Positions 14,340 to 26,938 are shown, counted from the first letter of the stretch. The stretch: 64,000 bases of DNA from Rostratula benghalensis (GCA_013399305.1 VXAI01000177.1:1419381-1483380), one strand, 5' to 3'. Translations and numbers: made by a program. The notes: generated by a model from the sequence alone, not told the origin.

Positions 14340-14605
14340 ATCCATTACAGCGCTGTCAAAATGATGTTTGCTCAAGCAAGAGCAACTCATTTTCAGCTTT
14401 GAATGTTTTCCAGCTCACACCCCGCTGCATTAATTAAGATGGTGGCTGTCACAGCTGCAGCTTTGATTTCAATGTGCAGCACAAACATGGGATCTCTTTA
14501 CCAAAGGAGCCTTCTTGATGCGTCATCTCCTAGGCTCATCCAGCGCCTGAAATTTTCACTGAGGGAACTGCTAACCACTACTGCTTTTGTTCTAATATGG
14601 CTATG
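14340..14605. promoter_or_regulatory. Candidate conserved non-coding element
   Basis: This stretch differs from its surroundings in base composition and in density of developmental factor motifs. It contains TTAATTAA (homeodomain-type), CAGCTG (E-box) and CTTTGATTT (TCF/LEF-like) within about 60 bases near 14427-14470. No repeat family matches and no clear exon is visible. The call is inference from texture only; alignment to other vertebrates would decide it. Confidence 0.25.
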
Positions 14606-16000
14606 AGCCTTACAGCAGTTTCCCAGAAGCTGCATTGCAGCAATGCCCTCTCATCAGCTTGCAATACACATGGACAGGTGTGATGAGCAAGGACGGCGAT
14701 TTTTCATTGACATGCCGATCTCGCAGCGCTGAGGAACCTGAAACAGCACTTCCCCCGCCCACTACTGCTCTCACACTGCATATTTTTTCTGACCTGAAAT
14801 TCCCACTTTTCATTCACTGCAGCTTGCTTTACACAAATACAACACCCACCCAACCAACCCCTTGCGGATCATGCTCTCTGCACACATTAGGGAACTTTCA
14901 ACAAAATAAGGTGTAGAGAAAAGCTACCTGTGACTCTCTCTGCCATGCTCAATCTACCATGAAAAAGGTCAATACGTTACTGAAAATTACCATCAAAAAT
15001 TAGTAGTAAATATCAAAAAAAAAGAAGTAAGAAAGAATATCAGAAGAAGAAAGACACAAAATTGAAAAATCAGGTTTTCATTGCACAGATAAAGAATTAA
15101 CCAGAAAGAAGAAAGATAAAACAACAAATCTATGCAGAAGAAATTAGAATGCCTTATTCTGGAAATCTTTACAGTTCATTGTCATGTAGGCAAAGCAGAT
15201 ACTTGTAGAAGTAACTTTTCAGCAGTCAATTACACTGAGTCTCCTTAACTAGTTTCAAAACTCAAAAATGCTCATTTAGTTGGAATTCTTTCCAGAAAGC
15301 ACAAAATATTTTACAGAGTAGAAAACACCGTGTTCAACAGCAGCATCTTTCAGGCACTGCTAAGATAAAAAAACCTGTCCTACAGATATTGATATTTTGC
15401 TACTATACTTTAATAAATTCAATTATCTTTTTTTCTTGGGGAATCACTCTTTTGGAGGAAAGATGGTCCTGAGAAACATTTAATAAGGAGCCCGTGGGCT
15501 GGAAGAAATTTTCATTTTGCCTTTCGAGACCTGAAGCAGAGCTATTTTGCAACAGCATACAAATCAAGTGCATGAAAAACAAAGGGCATTTAGCTGTTAA
15601 AAGTCAAAGCCTACAATCTTACACAGATATTTCAAATTCCTTTGCAGCACTGTAACTTGAAAATATATTTTTCAAATAGAAACACATGTCTATTAGTAAA
15701 ACATTACCGGATGAACAACATTGATTTGAAGAAGGGGGAGCAAGGGTCATTATAGCAAGTGAAAGCACCTAAAGGAAAGGCAGGAGAGTGTAGGGATGTT
15801 TCATGAAGAGAGCAAGTTTAAAAATTACACATTATCTGTCCATCAAATCCCAGGGTCTGGCTGGCATATAACATGAAGAAAGTGTATGCTCCAACCACAG
15901 CAACTCAGCCCAGCTTAGAGTTGATTGCAGGAGAATAAAATACTGAGTTCTCAGTGTTTGTTTCAGTTTTGAGGAAAATGTTTACATGATACTGAAGTAT

Positions 16001-16022
16001 TACCCTGTTAATACCCTGTTAA
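16001..16022. repeat. 11-bp tandem duplication
   Basis: TACCCTGTTAA is present twice in direct succession. Trivial slippage-type repeat immediately upstream of the MIR-like fossil. Confidence 0.8.
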
Positions 16023-16027
16023 TATGC

Positions 16028-16165
16028 AACTAATTCATCCTCACAGCAGCTCTGTATTATTATTCTAATTTAAAGGATTATGAAATAAGCATAGATCAGA
16101 ATAAATGATTTACCAAAGTGACATAAGGCCAGTGACAAAGTGAGCATTAGACTTTCTATTAGCTC
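16028..16165 (+). mobile_element. MIR-like SINE fossil
   Basis: ATTCATCCTCACAGCAGCTC at about 16031 is followed by TGTATTATTATTCTAATTTA, a patch resembling GATGAGGAAACTGAGGC, ATTTACCAAAGTGACATAAG, and CAGTGACAAAGTGAGCATTA. This is the same order as the known MIR sequence (TTAATCCTCACAACAACCCT, TATTATTATCCCCATTTTA, AACTTGCCCAAGGTCAC, AGTGGCAGAGC). Order and spacing agree over about 130 bases, making it the better preserved of the two MIR-like copies in the window. Confidence 0.65.
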
Positions 16166-18962
16166 TGGGTTCAATGCATTTAGCATATAAGACAAACACT
16201 TGTTAAAGCATTTACCTCATTCACTAGTTCACCTAGGTATGACTTAAACTCCGTACCTTGAAATAAAAAATTACATTCTATGCAGTCTTCAGAAAATCAA
16301 CAGCCAGAAACATACATTTTCAAAAAGTCACAATCACAGTGAAATATGAAGCAGTAAGAACAGTTTGCCTCGAAACGAAGCAAAAAGCTGCACTGAGAAT
16401 TCACACTGGTGTAAAAAATATGTGGCTCTGAATATTTGACACATGATCCAGGAGCAATTATAAGATAAAATTTTCATTCCAGAGTTTTGTCACCACCAAA
16501 CATCCAGGTTTTCTGCAAGCTGTTTGTAACAGTAATGCTGAGGTACAGAGGGTAAAAGATAAATTGAGAAAGTACACCTCACTCAGTCACCTCTCCATAA
16601 GGACTTCTGCATCTATGAGTCCTGTAGGGCTGGTAAATGCCACACATATATCCTCCTCCTGGCAGACAAGGAGATTTTTAAGAAGTACAGAAACCGCTTA
16701 TAGCATCATCATTTTGCACAGCATTTTACACAGAAACAAGGGAAAAGGATCCTACCTGAAAAATTTACAATCTATAAAGCTGTCAGGGCAAGGAAAATTT
16801 GCAGGTGTGAACAAAGTAGTGCCATCAGTCCATACATGCTGGGTAACAGCACAGGAATGTGCCCAGGGTCACCTGAGTACACCTACAGACTTTCACCATT
16901 CTAGCTACTCTAGATTACTGGGATGGGCAAATATAAAAATTCCAGGGCCAGAGGGGTCTCCTGGCTGGGTTCCTATGGCTACCCCACAGTTCGGCGGCAG
17001 CCTTCATGGCTGCCAAGGGGGTTGAGCTGGCAGGGGAACACATCCACAGAGGAAAGCTATGATATGGCAGCAGATGGCAGGGAGTGGGAAAAAGTAGAGG
17101 CCAGTGCTGAAAGAACTCCCCTTATTCTCCACAGATAGCTAGACAAAGGCTCAGGGGAAGAAAGTGGTGGCCACACACACCTTGGCAGTGACTGGCACAC
17201 CTTGGGCATTACTAGCCACAAAGGTAGTAACCTTTGGAAGGGCCACTCCTCTGGAGCTGCAACAGCATCTATTGGGATGCAGGCTGTAATGCTCCTAATG
17301 CACACATAAGCCATATGTGCTGTGACTATTTCTGGAGCCCGATGCTTCAAGTTGGTGATTTCTCATGCTACATTTGTCAATGGCTATATTTGTGGTTTTG
17401 AAAGCAAGGCTGTCTTCCCCATCTGTCGCACACAACCATTGTGATGCAGAAGGCTTTTGTTTTCCCTGAATATTTTTAATTGAAAAATTACAAGTATCCA
17501 TCATATATGGGTACGTTGAGGCTTAAGTCTTCAGATTCATTCTCATAGCAACACTGATTTTGTGTTCATCCAGGTGTGTTACACAAAATAGAGCAGCAAC
17601 TGTTATTCCATCATAAGCTCAAAAGAGGTAAAGAGAAGGGGGTTTTCTTCCCAAACTGGATCCACCAAGGCAAAATTTACATATTACGTTCTGTGAAACT
17701 CAAGCCTCCCACACTTTGAACTGTTCTGCCCAAACCATCCAAATGCTATGTGAACACAGCTGGTACAGCAATGAGCCCAGCTCGTGAGTCCTGCTTAGGA
17801 AGCAGGACATACTTGTTAAGGCTGAACCCACTATGGGTTTTGGTTGCCTCAGCATGCTGGCTGAGCATTTTGGCATCTGCCCAGGCTGAGGTATATGGGA
17901 ACTTTCTGCAAGAGGCTTCCTTTATTAGCTATCAGAACTAGTGATCTGGAGAGCAGTTCACTAAAAAATCTAAGGTAGGGATATAGTTTTCACTTGTAAA
18001 GGCTGATGGTGCTTCCTGCAAAATAGACTGAAAGATCCCAAAATTACTAAAACCACAATGGCTTACTGTCATACTAAGTTTTATCTCATTCTGAGATAAT
18101 CTAAAGAATTTCACAAAACTCTACCAGGGAACTAGAGCATTCTTCCATGGCAACTGATGCAGAAGTCGCCTGCTTCCCTTTGGAACTAAATGGTTTTACC
18201 ATACAGCTCTTGATCTGTGCAACTATATAGGACAATTTAAAACAAATGAACAAAGGGGGGAGGTCCATTTCCATTATATTCATGAGGATCTCACTGTGGT
18301 TTCTGTTACATTTTTACAAAGTCCTAGTATTTTTTTTCAAATTTTATTTCCTAAGTTTTATGAGGCAAGTTTCTGCCTATAATCACATGTACTGCCCTGG
18401 AATATGGGTCCATTCAGAATGTTGTAGACCCTGGGCTACATTCACTAGAGGGACATTGGCTCAGCCTTGCATTTCTTCATTGCTAGTCACGATGCCACCT
18501 AAGCACCCACCTGGTTGGTTCTTTGGTTATGGGTGATGGAAAAAAGAAAATTTTTCATTTCTTATTGAGAGCAAATTTTAAAACCACAGAGTTTGAAGAT
18601 TCATCTGGGCTCCAACCAGACCCCTCACAATTTACAGCAGAAAATTGGAACAAATATTCAGTCTGCAGGTGCAGAGCTGTGGGTAGAAACCAGTGCTTTC
18701 TGTGTGCCTGAAGATGAATGTAACTCAAAGTTAATGACTGTATGACATGGCCTACCTTTTCACCTCTAGAAACAACTGAAACCTCCTTTCACTTGTAGAG
18801 ACAATCTGTTTCATATGTGGAAATCAAAATGAATCTAGTAATTTTCCATTATTCTACATTTTTAGTAAACATTTTAAATATCCAATGGTATATCCAATCG
18901 TATTTTTGCGGGGTGCTAGTCCTTGCTTTCAAGTAAGCTGCTTGTTTTATTTTACTGTGTAG
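16166..18962. other. Unique non-coding DNA
   Basis: No recognised repeat. A 153-codon open frame at 16564-17025 is the longest here, but its product is low in protein-like structure and has no flanking evidence. A near-perfect 12-base duplication (ATATCCAAT-GT) sits at 18878-18901. Confidence 0.45.
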
Positions 18963-19429
18963 TTAAAATTACTGAACTGTTGGACCAGCCAGAGAAGCTA
19001 CTTGATGTTCTAGAGCTTCCAGAAATATTTGTCAAGCCTGTTATACAAACGGTCCCCATAGTGTCTGAGTGGGCAAAACAAGCACAGCACTCAGCTGGAG
19101 AAAGCATGGCCATTGCCATGTGTTTCACTGTTCATCACAAGCACAAGCTTGACCAAAAAGTCAGAAAGTCACGCAGCTGCTGCTCAGCATCCCGTTCCAT
19201 GTTAAGCAAGGACACAACACTTCAAGAACAGTGTGGCTCAACTGACAAAAGGTCAGACAAGTCCAAAAAAGGGGAAAAGAGAATCAAATACACGAGGAAG
19301 ACAGTATCAAAATACGTAATGAACTGGGTTGATGTGAAAGGACTGGAAAGAGAGCTGAAAATTGTCTGCAAATATGCAGACAATTTCAGCAGAGAAGGAA
19401 GGAATCTTTTTCAGATCTTCTGCAAGTAG
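18963..19429 (+). CDS. Candidate 3'-terminal coding exon, unknown gene
   Basis: I do not recognise this gene. A pyrimidine-rich stretch ending in TTTTACTGTGTAG (to 18962) is a plausible 3' splice site. It is followed by 155 uninterrupted codons to TAG at 19427-19429, the longest repeat-free open frame in this AT-rich window. An AATAAA signal lies at 19670-19675, about 240 bases after the stop. The product would start with an acidic and hydrophobic part (ELLDQPEKLLDVLELPEIF). It continues with a Ser/Cys-rich patch and a Lys/Arg-rich segment (KRSDKSKKGEKRIKYTRK), and ends with a mixed region containing NWVDVKGLERELK. No catalytic or zinc-binding signature is evident. It enters in phase 1 if spliced at 18963, and no upstream exon could be linked. 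Alternatives are a chance open frame or a degraded transposon gene. Confidence 0.3.
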
Positions 19430-19669
19430 GACACAAAAAGAGGGATTCTTCTCAGAGGTTACAAGGTTTTCTATATCCTTTTCTTAGCTACTCAATTCAC
19501 TTCTTTTACCCCACATGAATCCTAGGCATCTAACTTTTATCTTGTTCCTTCTGGTAGGTAGATGACACATAAAAGTTACAGCCTACAAAGGCAGCCTTAA
19601 GAAACCCAGCACTAACTCCTCCCAGGGACCCTAACTTGATTCTCAACTTTAGAAATAACATTACAAAAG

Positions 19670-19675
19670 AATAAA
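19670..19675 (+). terminator. AATAAA polyadenylation signal candidate
   Basis: Canonical hexamer about 240 bases downstream of the stop of the candidate terminal exon. In AT-rich DNA this hexamer is common by chance, so it gives only weak support. Confidence 0.25.
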
Positions 19676-20879
19676 CATTTTTAAATAATAGAAATGTAAA
19701 TATCAGGTAGTTTATTTCAAGGAGAAAAAGTAATTCTTGTTTTGAAAGTGACTGTCAAGTAACATATCAAGTTACTACTTTTCATTTTATGGTATCTAAT
19801 ACAGTGCTTCCCTTCATGACAATTCTGTTTAAGAACAGTTATCACATATGAATAAAACTCACATCTGCTGCAATGGAATCAAGAAAAATATAACAACAGA
19901 AGTCTCTAAAAAGTGGGTTTTTACCATAAAAGCAAAAGCCTTTACATTTTAAAGGTTAATGAGCAGTCAGAAAAACTTTGCTGACATGTAAAATAAAACA
20001 CAAAATTTTTAGAAGTGTAATTATCTTTTTAACTTTTATTATTTCAGAATCCAGATCAAAGCAATTAATGTTACTAAATGGCTGAAAAGAATATTTCAAG
20101 AAGAGAGCTTATTGTAAACTGGGGACTAAGTCCACCCTTGAAAGATTTCATGGGGTTCTCTAAAGCAGTGGTCTTTCTTACTCCCAAAAGACTGGCTATA
20201 CTGGGAAAAGCAAACCTCATGTGACAAGGCTTAAATTCATCTCGCACAAACCGGCACATCTCTTGAGTGCTTGATCTTCAGCCTTGATCTAACCAGTATG
20301 CTAAGGTCATATGCAAAGCCACTGGTGCAGACTGCAGGCTTAGAAGAACCACTTCAACTGCATGTGAAGCCGTCCCATCTAGATCATGGTGTCAGGACCT
20401 CCTGTCTGCTCAGGAGTGCCCTTCCTTCCATCAGGCTGTCTGCACTCAGCAAATACAAGGAGGCCTGACTCTCTTTAAGAAAGAATAGTGCTGAGCAGTA
20501 TTAAAGGCTAACTTCACTCAAAACTGATTGTTTCAAACTCACTTGCACTCCATCATTGTTTTGTCACAGCAGGTAGAGCTAAATGTGACATACCTTAACT
20601 TTTGCCAGACTTTAACAGACTTACATGGTAATCTCTAACCAAATCCAGAAGGCAAATGTGGTCAAGATAAACTTATTGAAAAGGGTGGTCAGAGGTGAAA
20701 AGTGAACTCGGAGTAATTGAACTGTGGCTCAAAGTCAAGAGGGGATTCATCAAATGTGGGCCTGCAAGAGTTGTCCTGAGTGTAATTATTGTATACATCA
20801 GTCATACACAGAAGGAAACATACTATGGACAAAGCTGTGGAGAGCTCAGATCTTCAGGGGTTACAGGAACTGTGCAGAA

Positions 20880-21370
20880 TTCAAAGGGGTAGGATTCAAA
20901 ACAATATTTATAAATTGGAGGAATTATCCAAAATCAGTAAATGCATAGTGAAGTGGAAAGTAGTACATAGATGGAGGAACATATACATATACGTGCAAAA
21001 TCAGGGAAAGGATCTGGAATCACAAGCTGAAGATAAGTGAACTTAGTAAAAAAGGCAACTTTCATTTTGCAATATTGTATGCAAGACAGCAGCTGATACT
21101 CTGCTTAATTTAGTGTTCATAAGGCGTGAGCTGGAGTAGTTCATCTTGCTTCTGACACACACTTGGAGAAAGACAGATTATTTAGAGGCAGTTCAGAGGA
21201 GACAACAGAAGTTACAGGAAGCAGGGAAAACAGCAGCCAAGAAAAAAAAAGCTGATAGAAATGGACTTAATTAGTCTACAAATAACATGGAGACTGAGCA
21301 TCAAAGCAGTCTGCAAATGCATAGAAGGTTACAGAGAAGACAATAATGATCAAAAAGTTCCCCATGCCCA
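20880..21370 (+). mobile_element. Ancient L3/CR1-like LINE fossil
   Basis: Reading frames on the plus strand recall the region C-terminal to the CR1-clade reverse transcriptase. KLEELSKISKCIVKWKVV (about 20915-20970) is followed by a degraded stretch. Near 21185 comes EAVQRRQQKL, the counterpart of the conserved VQ.RAT motif. RLSIKAVCKCIEGYREDN (about 21292-21345) corresponds to the RGDLI.V.KY..G...ED motif. Stops and frameshifts are frequent and no avian CR1 tail is preserved, so the copy appears much older than the other CR1 elements here. Boundaries are approximate. Confidence 0.5.
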
Positions 21371-23889
21371 ATGCATGATGTGACTCTGAAAAATATTTAT
21401 TTGCAATATATTTGAGATATATACTTATTTGCAATATTTATTTGAGAAAGCTTCCTAATTACAAAGGCAATTTAAAACCTCCAGTAAAAGATACTGCTCT
21501 GTTTCTGAGAAAGCATTTGCTAAATATCTTTTGGTGAAATTACCTTAGTTTACTTGTCCTTGTCTCTGAGCAACTAAATATATTCTCTGTCTTTCTGAAT
21601 TTCCTCCAATTAATGTTTCTGGTTATGAGCAAAAGCAAACCCACAACAGCCCATAAAAATGCAGGATAGTAAATAATTTCAGAAAACTCAATTTATGTGG
21701 AAGGGTTTTACTGTAAAAAAAAATCAATCACTATTGATGTAAATCAGTTAATCCTTTTTAGTTTCCTTAGATACTGCAAATATGTTGCTGTGAAAGATTA
21801 TCTAAGTTGGTGACATTTAAAGAAAAACATGAAGAGGAAAGATTAATTTTCTCTCTTTGAACAATACATAACAGGAGAGGAAAGTCCTCTCAACACCTTT
21901 TTCACGTCTGCCAGTTCAGGATTTTGAAGGGATAGGAGCGTTTAAGAACATACCTAACTGTAGATCTGGAATATATCTTTCAAAAAAAAAAACCCAAAGC
22001 TCCAGGCAAGAGGGGATTTTCAACATTCCCACAAATTCAAAATTTTACATAAAAATTACTTGGAAATGCTGAGATAGGAAGATACTGTGTTTCAGGAACA
22101 CCTTGACCTACTGCTGCTCTGATAAATTGTCACGGGAATTTCTTTGGAAACTCTGTCTGGGTCTTCACACCTGGATTTCCCCAACTGGGCTGCCCTAGAT
22201 CCAGCATCAACAGTTCCAGGCCCAGAATTTCAGTTCTGCAGAGGAGCACCCAGAAGCCTCTTTTAGCTGCTGTCTCCTGGCAAGAACACCAGCAGCCAAA
22301 TGGTGTCAGGGATTCAGCTCTTGAAGCATCAGATCATCACTGACATAGGAAGCCAGGAAAGCCTGACTTGGCTGGCTGTCCCAAAGCCACAGTGCCTGCC
22401 TCTCAAGCTTCAAGTTAAAGCTACAATGTGGATTTTTTATGGGGCTGGGAAAAGAAGAAAAATCTGCCAGGTATTAAAATATGTTCTTTCAGAAACTCCT
22501 TTTGAATTTTGGGGAAAATTGCTCAACAGAAAATTTTTCACAAGCAACCCTTTTTGCATTAAATAATGTGCACTTTGTGATCAGATGAATTAGACAGTAG
22601 TAAAATTGTGTGAGAATAGAGAGAAGCAAATCTGATTGTGAAATGAGTGTCCAGCATATGCTGTAACTTTCTATTTCAAATATAAGCCAAAATAAAACAA
22701 AATTTGAGGACAGACAACAGTGAAAGTCAGCAGCAGAACCAATTATAGCTTGGATTTCAAATTAAACTCACAGAATCAGCACATGGATTTTCCTTTCACA
22801 GGTAAAAGATATAAAGTTTGAAAAGACTCTGTCAAATGCTGCTAAGCTGAAACTCAAGTGCTGTATATATTTTCGTCTTGAAGGTCTACTACTGGGAGAA
22901 ATGGTACAAGTCAAAAGTTTGACATGCTGGTAGGCATTTACCTTAAATCCAGCTATGAATGTTTCACAAACAAGTTTAGCTATGCACCAATTTATTTCAA
23001 AATAACTTCAATGTGGAATGAAGTTTGGGAAGATTTGTGCTAACTTCGATGTTCTGCAGGAATTAGTTACTTTAGTTTCACTGTAGACTGGATATCACTA
23101 CTGAAATCTCCCAAGAGCGTCATCTCAGACAAAAAAATAAATTGATCCAAAAAAAAGGATGGTAGATATAGAGCTGGATCTTTAAGGCCTTATTTAATTT
23201 TTGAAGACTTGATTTATTTTAAACCTAAGCCCTTTTCAAGCTTCCCTCAGGAAACCGTAGGATTTTTGCATAAGTAGAAATCTAGAAATTTGCCCAAACA
23301 CAAGGAAACTGGTGATACAGGAGGAAAAGTAGCAATAACATTAAGTTCCACTAAATGAGGATTTTGCAATCAAGGAGGGAGAATAGCATTTGAAGGGAAA
23401 AGGAGGAATAATCCAAGACAGAGTGGTCCAAGATAGAATGAGCCTTCCCAAAGTTTTTTCTAACCTTTTGATATTTCCATACATCAAAAAAAGGTACTAT
23501 CTTCATGAGGACACGACAGTAAGGAGTGGAATAATTTTATTTATTCGCTTATCACTCTGTCTAGAAAGTCCTCCTGCACAGCTGTCCCAAGTGAACCAGC
23601 ACAACTCTCCCCAACCTTTCTATGTGTGTCTGAATGGCTGCAGAAATGCAGAAAGAAGGAAGGTTTGGAAGGGACTAAAAAAGATCAGGGGTTGGGAGGG
23701 GAGGGTGGTTAATAGATAAAATAATCAGTGACAGGCAGGAAATACTTGGATGAGAATATGAAGATGGGACGTGTGGCATATCTGAGAGGGAATAGGGACT
23801 GAGGAGCCCCTAAACACTGAGTAGAGGGCAGTATCCCCTCAGGGCCAAGTAGAGTGGGAGTTGCTGGTGGGAGCTTTCACCTCCCTCAG
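21371..23889. other. Unique non-coding DNA
   Basis: No repeat family recognised. An ATTTATTTGCAATAT-type short repeat occurs near 21395-21445, and a moderately GC-richer patch lies at 22130-22400. Neither shows a supported gene. Confidence 0.45.
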
Positions 23890-24159
23890 CTGCCAAAGTC
23901 ACCAGCTCTTGACTGTGACTTCTCTTGTGTGGAAGCAAGACACAGAGAATCTGGAAGAAGTTGTCCCAGGACCTTGGAAGAAGCTAGAGGTGGGAGGAGG
24001 TTTAGAACTTAAATTTATGCTGGTTTGTATTTATGTGACTGCCGTGCTTCTCCTCTTCTGCAGGGGCTAACTGAGTTTACAGCAAGTCAAGACCTGGAAC
24101 TGGAACCAGCTGTGTTTGCTCATTTTTGTACTGAGGAAGAACTTACAATGCTTACATGA
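23890..24159 (+). CDS. Speculative two-exon coding segment with 74-bp intron
   Basis: I do not recognise this gene. A 3' splice site (CACCTCCCTCAG, to 23889) opens a 100-base segment. Its single open frame (SLVWKQDTENLEEVVPGPWK within it) runs to GAG|GTGGGAG at 23989/23990. After 74 bases a very strong acceptor (TTCTCCTCTTCTGCAG, to 24063) opens 31 codons plus TGA in the matching phase, giving an acidic C-terminus (DLELEPAVFAHFCTEEEL). Without splicing the frame reads through the short intron into a hydrophobic stretch (FMLVCIYVTAVLLLFC) and stops. Phase agreement and the good acceptor are suggestive. However, the donor is non-optimal, no upstream exon or poly(A) signal is evident, and such patterns arise by chance in 64 kb. 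Confidence 0.18.
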
Positions 24160-24509
24160 TGTGCACTTGATGAAAGGTCAGGGTCACCTCCTCCACCCAC
24201 TGCTGTCCATAGGTTTGCTACCAGCCTTTGCAATGCAGAACAAATGACTACAGCCACTGCATAGCATTGGAGACTGAGTGGTTAAACTGTGGATGTGTCT
24301 GTTCACTCAATACTGTAAGTGTAACACTGTAATATAAATATCTCCCTCAAAAAGACATTTCCTGGCAGACATTAACAGACCTTTTGCACTGCCAAAGGCC
24401 CGTTTAGTACAGGTATCTCCAACATAAACACCATAAATACCACCCAGAGGAGGACCTCATCCCTGGTCTGAATACATTAAAGACAGTTTGCATTTCACTG
24501 TCCAGGGCT

Positions 24510-24599
24510 NNNNNNNNNNNNNNNNNNNNNNNNNNNNNNNNNNNNNNNNNNNNNNNNNNNNNNNNNNNNNNNNNNNNNNNNNNNNNNNNNNNNNNNNNN
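24510..24599. other. Assembly gap (90 N)
   Basis: A continuous run of N; true size and content are unknown. No repeat recognised on either side that would explain the gap. Confidence 0.99.
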
Positions 24600-26436
24600 A
24601 AAAATCCACAAAGTAAAACCCAAATAAATGGCAACAACAAAAAAATCAAGCTTTTGCAAGAGCAAAGTAACAAAGCAGCCAAAAAAGCATACAAGCTGAC
24701 CAATTCCATCAGGCTTTGGTCATTTTGCATTCCAGCTTCTCTTTAGCGCCTCGTATTTGCTGATCTCTACTACACACTGTATGCAGCTTTTATTTTCACT
24801 GTTCTTCATATGTCATAAACTGCTCTTCTCCCCGTCCTTCACCACAGCACCAGTATCTCCCCTCACCTTTGCTGCTGCTGTCACATACTTGACAGACTTA
24901 AGTTGTCCGGCCATGGCTTTCTCAGAGAACATTTCTCCCAATGCATTTATCCTGCATTTACTTTGGGAAGTGGCAGTGCTCACCGTTCACAGTCAGCCAT
25001 CTGTGACCTCTGAGAAGAGAGCTTTTCTCCAGGGTACAGTCCCTGCAGAGACAAACAATTTTGTATTGAGGAATACACCCTTAAGCCTAAAAACCCTTGT
25101 GCATCTCTCATAAGAATTTGGAGGCTTCATTAAGTTACACCGCAGTTGCTCCGGACCTGTAAATACAGTGTTTGATTTGGATCAGTCTTATTCAAAATAT
25201 CTTTTGAATCTTAAAGAAGTTTCCCTCTCCCTCTCCCTCTCTGCCAATATTATTTTTCTTCTTTATTTGGTTAGGATGTAAAATACATCTCAGCATAACA
25301 GAATTAGTAAAGCTACGAGTCATTACACTGTTGCCAGGAAAAGGTCCATGTCCTGACATCTGTGTTTAGAAAATGAACCCAACAGGAGCTTTAGCTCTCA
25401 TAGGGACCTCAGATGCCCGACACCCTGCAAGTGATTTGCCTCACTGCCAAGCCAATACAAAATTCTCCAAGAGCAGTATTTTAGTCATCTTTGCATCCCA
25501 TTTGCACTCCTGTAAGTCACAACACATTTGACAATGAAGGAGGGGCTTGTCTTTTTCATGGGAAGTGTGTAATGTGCCAACTTAAGGTTTTTTAAGTCTT
25601 CATGTTGAACCCTTTGACCGCATTATTGTCTGAAATTCAATATAGTAGCAGCTAAGTTTGAAATTACAGTAAGAAAATTTCAGTAGCGAAATGCATATTT
25701 GTAAATTAGAAGTAAAAAATGCATTTTAATTCAAAAATTATTAGATCTATGTGATGTTTTAACCTGCTATATTCCAGAAAAACATAATGCAGCATTCACA
25801 TCATTTGCGTATCAGCCTTTTAAAAGTATATTTATACAACTTTTGAACTAAAACTGTGTATCTCCTTAAGTCAAAGCTAGTGTGGACATTGAAGCATTTC
25901 TAGTCCAAATACAAAGGAAGGCTGACAAATGCAGTATGTAATTTTACAAACTACTATTATTGTGATTTATTTTTTCTTTATCACCACACACAATGCCACA
26001 CAAGCCAAGCATGCAAAGACAAAGGAAAAAATACTGTTTCTGAAACAAAGAGCTACCATGGTAAAGAGAAGGATTTATGTGAAGATTGCTGGGTTCTTTT
26101 AAAATTGAGTAGCAGAGTTAATTTCCAATACAGTCTTTCCACATTCCTACATAAACTCACTAACCATGCACTCCCTAAAAATCTCATATGGTGTCATCTT
26201 TTATCTCGTACAAAAATAACTATTCACCCCTTTGACACTGGACAGTTAGGAAGCAGAAATGGTTATAAAATTTACTAGAACAATACTCTTACCCTTCCAA
26301 AAAACAGTCTTGTCTGGATAGAATATTTATAAGGTGAGAACTCTCAACTCTCTTTCCATGAAATCTGAGATTGTAACATGTTTCATCCTATGATGTCAGA
26401 ACACTATCGCAGTATTCCAAAGGTATCATAAGAGTT

Positions 26437-26458
26437 AAAAAAAAAAAAAAAAAAAAAA
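26437..26458. repeat. Poly(A) run (22 A)
   Basis: Uninterrupted adenines without a recognisable retrocopy upstream. Confidence 0.9.
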
Positions 26459-26920
26459 CACCATCAAAGCAGGCCCACTGGATAGCTGTCTACAACTTTA
26501 AGTCTAGATTTTTTAAAAAGTCTTCTCCTAGAGTTCATATCACTTTCTATTTAAACTGGAATAAGCCTACTTAGAAAAACTAGGCAAAAGTCTCCAACAA
26601 GGCACTATTTTTAGGTAAGCTTCACTTTCCCAGATTACGAACTTCAGTATATAGTCACTCTTTTCCTCAAACAATATGTCAGAGGTGACACCCTTGTAGA
26701 CTTCAGGATTTGCTTTTCTTCTCAGTTACGACAGTATAAATCACAAATTTCTCCACTGACCTCATTGGAATTCCAAGAGTAAAGGACTAGAGAACTAAGC
26801 TCTTGGCACCTCTTCACAATAGCCATTAAGAGATTCTGTATGTGTGTAAAAGAGACCAAATTCTCATGCAGAGAGGAGCAGAACAAGTAAAATTAAACAA
26901 GTGCAGAAGCATTCCAGGTG

Positions 26921-26938
26921 ACACACACACACACACAC
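26921..26938. repeat. (AC)9 microsatellite
   Basis: Nine perfect AC units; potentially polymorphic. Confidence 0.95.

Noticed and set aside
16564..17025. 153-codon plus-strand open frame
   Set aside because: No splice, promoter or homology cue, product not protein-like, overlapping frames also open; best explained by local composition.
24404..24730. Minus-strand open frame across the N gap
   Set aside because: Runs through 90 undetermined bases, so the frame is meaningless.
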